Source: Companilactobacillus kimchii DSM 13961 = JCM 10707
GTDB lineage: Bacteria > Bacillota > Bacilli > Lactobacillales > Lactobacillaceae
Direction: 5' to 3'
Assembly: GCF_001435445.1 (NCBI RefSeq)
Contig: NZ_AZDH01000005.1
Location: forward strand, 1 to 64,000
DNA: 64,000 bases
The position numbers and the translations under genes were made by a program. Within the stretch, counting starts at the first letter, position 1. Each line of letters begins with the position of its first letter. The notes beneath the pieces are model-generated. The model searched no databases, was not told the DNA's origin, and saw only the letters and a program-made list of their open reading frames with translations. Shown here in pieces: positions 60,714-64,000 of this stretch.

Positions 60714-60924
60714 ATGAAAAAAGTACTTTTGTTTTTGGCTTTCGTAACATTAGTTTTCCATTGTCTGCGTGTAATAGTTCAATTATTGGATCAAAAATCC
60801 GAGTTTAAAAGAATTTGTCTTGGCTAATAGTTTATATGAAAATCAGCAAGAAATTTCGGAAGAATATTGTGCGGCTCAATTCCAAAAATTGACCGATCAA
60901 CTCAATGAAAAATATAACAAATAA
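60714..60924 (+). pseudogene. Small secreted or membrane ORF broken by a +1 frameshift
   Basis: ATG 60714 opens a signal-like sequence ('KKVLLFLAFVTLVFHCL') that stops after 37 codons. If one A is removed from the AAAA near 60809-60813, the frame continues to 60924 and gives about 69 residues, ending 'FQKLTDQLNEKYNK'. That ending resembles the C-terminus of the next gene's product ('LQQLTKEINRKFND'). It may be a frameshifted or internally deleted relative of that gene. Apart from this ORF and the next gene's promoter region I see nothing in 60667-61032. Confidence 0.45.
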
Positions 60925-61032
60925 AACTTTTTCCTTATGAATTTCTAACAAATAATTCTGTATTTTATATAAACAAAAAGCGGTACAATAACGCTTTCTT
61001 CCGTGCGATAATTGGTGCGAGGAGAAATTGCG

Positions 61033-61806
61033 ATGAGAAAAACACTAATGATTTTGACCTTGTTAGTATTCGTATTACCGCTTTCTGCGTACAGTGTTAA
61101 TACAATTAAAAATTCTTTATATCATGAGTCTAAAGATAGTTACATTATGATAAGAGAAAACCAGCGTAAATGGAAAAGGCAAACTGCTAAAGCCGATATT
61201 GTTCACAGCGAGGGTAATAGTAGGGAGAAAGTTCCTGTTGGAATTTCTTTGGATAATCTAAAAAATTACAATAAGGCTGTCATCAAAGGGACTATTTATA
61301 ATTTAGAGAAGATGCGAAGCCCAGAAAGTATGGCTTACACTAAGGCGTCAGTTCATATCGATGAAGTTATTAGTGGTGATGAATCTTTGAAAAATAAGAC
61401 GATTTATTTAGCCTTAGATGGTGGGTTGGTCTCCTTCGACGATTGGCATAGTGAGAGTAAACATAAAGCGTATGGTCACAATATGCTTGTTAAAAATGAT
61501 GAATTTCCGTTGCCGGTAATTGGATCTAAAATTATTACTGGTCTGATTCCCAACAATTTAGATGAACCGATTGAATTGAATAACGATCTAAAACGAAGTG
61601 GTTTTACTAGTAAGAATTCTTTTGCCATCAATACACCACAGTATAATTTTTGGGTAAAGGGGCCCAATGCTAAAGAGTATCGTTTAAATAATCCAACATT
61701 ACGAAAGAAGACCGTTAATGGTGATTATTTAACGGAATCCTTACAACAATTGACTAAAGAAATTAACAGAAAATTTAACGATGAAAAACCAAAAGAGCAC
61801 CAGTAA
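61033..61806 (+). CDS. Secreted protein, paralogue of the 40-kb lipoprotein
   Basis: The 257-residue protein has an N-terminal signal or anchor segment ('LMILTLLVFVLPLSAYS') without a lipobox, then the same domain as the 40-kb lipoprotein: 'AVIKGTIYNLEKM', 'HIDEVISGDESLKNKTIYLAL', 'LPVIGSKIITGL' and 'FWVKGPNAKEYRLNNPTLRKK', in short blocks. ATG 61033 follows GAGGAGA; an in-frame TTG at 61012 is rejected. Function unknown. Confidence 0.7.
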   Translation: MRKTLMILTLLVFVLPLSAYSVNTIKNSLYHESKDSYIMIRENQRKWKRQTAKADIVHSEGNSREKVPVGISLDNLKNYNKAVIKGTIYNLEKMRSPESMAYTKASVHIDEVISGDESLKNKTIYLALDGGLVSFDDWHSESKHKAYGHNMLVKNDEFPLPVIGSKIITGLIPNNLDEPIELNNDLKRSGFTSKNSFAINTPQYNFWVKGPNAKEYRLNNPTLRKKTVNGDYLTESLQQLTKEINRKFNDEKPKEHQ

Positions 61807-61828
61807 TCTATGATTACTGATGCTCTTT
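61792..61828 (+). terminator. Bidirectional terminator
   Basis: AAAGAGCA-cc-AGTAATC pairs with GATTACT-ga-TGCTCTTT. It overlaps the upstream stop codon and also faces the convergent PEPCK-like gene. Confidence 0.88.
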
Positions 61829-61830
61829 AT

Positions 61831-63528
61831 TTAGTTGTTCATTAGTTCGTTTAGTAATTCTTTAGCTGATTCGTGAAGGCTGTCTTTGGATTTGTCATAG
61901 CCCAAATGAGTGTAAATTTCTCCAACATAAACTTTATTTTGATAGAGTTTGTTAAAGACTTTATCGATAATTGGACGCGTACGTTCTTCTTCTTGTACTG
62001 GTCCAAATGGATTAGCGAAGAAAGTAGTACTCATGCCGATTTCGTCAGTTGTTCCTAAAGCTTTACGTTTTCCAGAAATGAAGGTGGCTTTAGCTTTTTC
62101 TTCATCAGGGAATTGATGTAAGCCAATTTCAGCATCGTAATTATTAGCGTAAACCCACATGTCGATGGAATGATGTTCAACTATATGTTTGTAGGTATTA
62201 GCGGGTAAGATAACACGGGCATTCTTTAACTCTGGATTCAAGTAGATACCTCGATCCATATTGTTGAAGGCCACGGAACTGCTTAAATCATCAAGGCGGA
62301 CGAAGGCACCTGTTTCGGTACCTTGAGCGTAAACATTACCTTTTTCATCAAAGGCAAAACTTCCCATATCGTCAAAAATTGTTTCGATATTGATAATTTT
62401 ATCGTCGGCTACTTCTTGTAGAGCTTCGATTGATTCAGATTTGCCAGCACCGGAATCTCCAAAGAAGACGACTGATTTAGTTTTACCATTTGAGAAACTG
62501 ATTTTGACCATTGAACCGTGAATTGGTAGACGATTCTCGTAAATCATATGGAGATTATGGAGAGTTAAACACATTTTCTTCATGTAACCGAAATAAGTCG
62601 TTTTATCGTTATAAGGAACTTCACCGACCCAAATATTGTTAGCCTTATCATGATAATAATGACTGACATTACCCTCAGTTTTGTTTAAACCGAATAAAAG
62701 AATTTCATCTGGTTTTTTACCAGCAATGCTTTCTCTATCAGCGACTTCGAATAAGTTAGCTAAAGCAATGCCACTAACGAAATAATCGCGATGGAAATAA
62801 ATGAAGGTTAGACTCTCACCAATTTTGGCAGGGAAGCAGTACCAATCTTTCTGAGTGCCATCGAATTTTTCAATAGGATTATCAAATACTTCACTGAAAG
62901 TACCTTCACGTTTGTTACTTTTAGTATGCATCATCATTGGAGGACGAAGCATTAAAGTATCTAGGAATCTAATACTTTCTAGTGACTGATACTTTTGAGG
63001 AGTATCCCATTTGATCGTTTGTGTAAGAACACAAGCGTTGGTTCCGGCATTTACTTGACGATAAGTGCGGTTAGTAAAGCCTTGAAGCTTTTCTTCAATT
63101 GCACGGTAAAGGTGAATAACGATTTCGTTAAAATGATTATCGATATTCATAAAGTCACCTTTAGCAATAGCACTATCGTGTTTATTGATTAAAGAGACTC
63201 TGAAATAGGAACGATAGTATGAATAAAAATCTTCGATACTTTTCAGAATTTGCTCATTACCATATTTTTCATAGTTATCTTTATCGTCGATCAAAATGGC
63301 TTTCAAAATATTGATGTAGTTGTTGGCATCTAAGCCTTCGACCCTATTGGTAACAGCTAATTGACTTTCGTCTAAATATAAATGAACGAGATTATAAAAT
63401 CCCCGACTATTAATTAATTGAAAAACGTCTTGAATGTATTCCTCATTGTAATTAATCACGGCGACTGAACGGTCTGGATTTATGTAAAAGGCGTTAGATT
63501 CAACAGCCTTGGATGATAATTCTGACAT
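61831..63528 (-). CDS. PEP carboxykinase-like P-loop protein
   Basis: The 565-residue protein has a P-loop 'FFGDSGAGKSESIEAL' near residue 345 and acidic motif 'IFDDMGSFAFDE', followed by 'FISGKRKALGTTDEIGMSTTFFANPFGPVQ' in short form (G-K-x-K-A-L-G-T-T and F-F-A-N-P-F-G-P). This resembles the nucleotide-binding half of ATP-dependent PEP carboxykinase; the P-loop itself reads more like HPr kinase (GDSGxGKSE) than the usual PEPCK GxSGTGKTT. Similar lactobacillus proteins are often annotated PEPCK; I regard the reaction as unproven. ATG 63528 follows AAAGGAG. Confidence 0.6.
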   Translation of the reverse strand: MSELSSKAVESNAFYINPDRSVAVINYNEEYIQDVFQLINSRGFYNLVHLYLDESQLAVTNRVEGLDANNYINILKAILIDDKDNYEKYGNEQILKSIEDFYSYYRSYFRVSLINKHDSAIAKGDFMNIDNHFNEIVIHLYRAIEEKLQGFTNRTYRQVNAGTNACVLTQTIKWDTPQKYQSLESIRFLDTLMLRPPMMMHTKSNKREGTFSEVFDNPIEKFDGTQKDWYCFPAKIGESLTFIYFHRDYFVSGIALANLFEVADRESIAGKKPDEILLFGLNKTEGNVSHYYHDKANNIWVGEVPYNDKTTYFGYMKKMCLTLHNLHMIYENRLPIHGSMVKISFSNGKTKSVVFFGDSGAGKSESIEALQEVADDKIINIETIFDDMGSFAFDEKGNVYAQGTETGAFVRLDDLSSSVAFNNMDRGIYLNPELKNARVILPANTYKHIVEHHSIDMWVYANNYDAEIGLHQFPDEEKAKATFISGKRKALGTTDEIGMSTTFFANPFGPVQEEERTRPIIDKVFNKLYQNKVYVGEIYTHLGYDKSKDSLHESAKELLNELMNN

Positions 63529-63747
63529 ACTAGGTTCTCCTTTCAATTCATGAACTTAAGTAACAGTTTATATTAATAGTCTGTAAACTGGTAGTATAAA
63601 ATTAAAATCAATTTAATGAAAATATCATCTTATAACCGTTGTGTAGGGAATACAACATGGAAAAATATTTTATTCGAAGAAAAAGATTATTTTATTAGAA
63701 AACATGTAATGCTTTCAAAAACTTAAAATAGAGATTTTTTACAATAA

Positions 63748-63808
63748 AAAAACAACATCCATTTAGAATAAGCACATTGTATTACGATTCTAAATGGATG
63801 TTGTTTTA
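63748..63808 (-). terminator. Terminator of the partial gene at the window end
   Basis: A perfect 21-bp stem (63748-63768 with 63787-63807) is flanked by A and T runs. It lies after the stop of the minus-strand gene at the edge. The arm core is related to the hairpin at 34507-34566. The rest of 63529-63848 is AT-rich promoter-like DNA without a gene. Confidence 0.85.
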
Positions 63809-63848
63809 AATTTCTGAATTATTTGAGTTAAATAGTAATTTGAATTGA

Positions 63849-64000
63849 TTATTCACCCAAAACTTGGCTGTAACTTGTAACGGTATTAACACCATTATCA
63901 CGTTCGAGCATTGTTAAACTGGAATTTTTAGGGCTTTGTGTTAAGTCGAATTTGCCATGACCATAACGCTCTGTAATAGAACGAATAGTTGTTCCATGTG
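63849..64000 (-). CDS. Partial gene, C-terminus only
   Basis: The last 50 codons of a minus-strand gene whose start lies beyond the window. The residues include 'GTTIRSITERYGHGKFDL' and end in 'SYSQVLGE'. The piece vaguely resembles the end of a GHKL kinase ATPase domain, but too little is present to decide. Confidence 0.5.
   Translation of the reverse strand, partial: HGTTIRSITERYGHGKFDLTQSPKNSSLTMLERDNGVNTVTSYSQVLGE

Noticed and set aside
1-64000. CRISPR arrays, tRNA/rRNA genes, integrases, transposases
   Set aside because: I looked for regularly spaced repeats, CCA-ending cloverleaf segments and recombinase motifs and found none.

Overview
The window comes from a low-GC Gram-positive bacterium of the family Lactobacillaceae. 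The evidence is uniformly AT-rich DNA, strong AGGAGG-type ribosome binding sites, many short rho-independent terminators, class Ib nrdHIEF, WxL-type lectin surface proteins, SLAP-type secreted proteins, a T-box leader and an Opp operon. A Companilactobacillus-like species is my best guess from the gene content (inference, not tested). I see no rRNA, tRNA, CRISPR array, prophage or intact insertion sequence.

Layout. 0-6.2 kb: an Mga-like regulator, then a structured RNA leader with a terminator in front of an operon (MFS transporter, alpha/beta hydrolase, unknown protein, TauE/SafE exporter, DUF1634 partner). 6.3-11.7 kb: two tandem L-type-lectin/WxL surface proteins, divergent from an OhrR/MarR-type regulator whose likely operator lies in the lectin promoter. 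11.8-19.8 kb: nrdHIEF behind two NrdR-like boxes, small housekeeping-type genes, an NlpC/P60 hydrolase, a divergent RpiA-like protein and a SLAP protein. 19.9-23.1 kb: yagU-like, GPH-type symporter and rarA in one operon. 23.1-26.7 kb: a Tet(M)-like GTPase flanked by two related transcription units whose RNAs would carry C-rich 9-nt hairpin loops, plus the first copy of an unusual paired inverted repeat. 26.7-33.7 kb: oppABCDF and hflX. 33.9-47.9 kb: an accessory 'signalling and envelope' island. 48-60.7 kb: nrnA, an orphan BceAB-like exporter with a BceR-type box, a glutamine-type ABC operon, a tyrosine T-box in front of an NhaC-family carrier, a MacAB-like exporter and a YbaK-type deacylase. 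60.7-64 kb: a frameshifted small ORF, a secreted protein, a PEPCK-like P-loop protein and a partial gene.

The island at 33.9-47.9 kb holds a LytTR response regulator with two paralogous GHKL kinases (one has lost the ATP-lid glycine motif), a YtrA-type GntR/ABC operon, a bacteriocin-immunity-like protein, four members of one paralogous membrane-protein family (one fused to an XRE DNA-binding domain), several paired small membrane proteins, a lipoprotein with a paralogue at 61 kb, and an XRE/membrane-protein pair. At least three promoters here share one geometry: two 9-bp repeats starting 22 nt apart, and a -10 box exactly 37 nt after the start of the second repeat. I infer that they are the regulon of the LytTR regulator. 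No double-glycine pheromone or bacteriocin peptide gene is visible.

The strongest novelty candidate is a roughly 190-nt repeat present four times as two inverted pairs (23.74-24.26 and 34.26-34.80 kb). Its loops are conserved, while several stems have changed on both sides so that pairing is kept. This looks like a dispersed structured RNA rather than a simple repeat.
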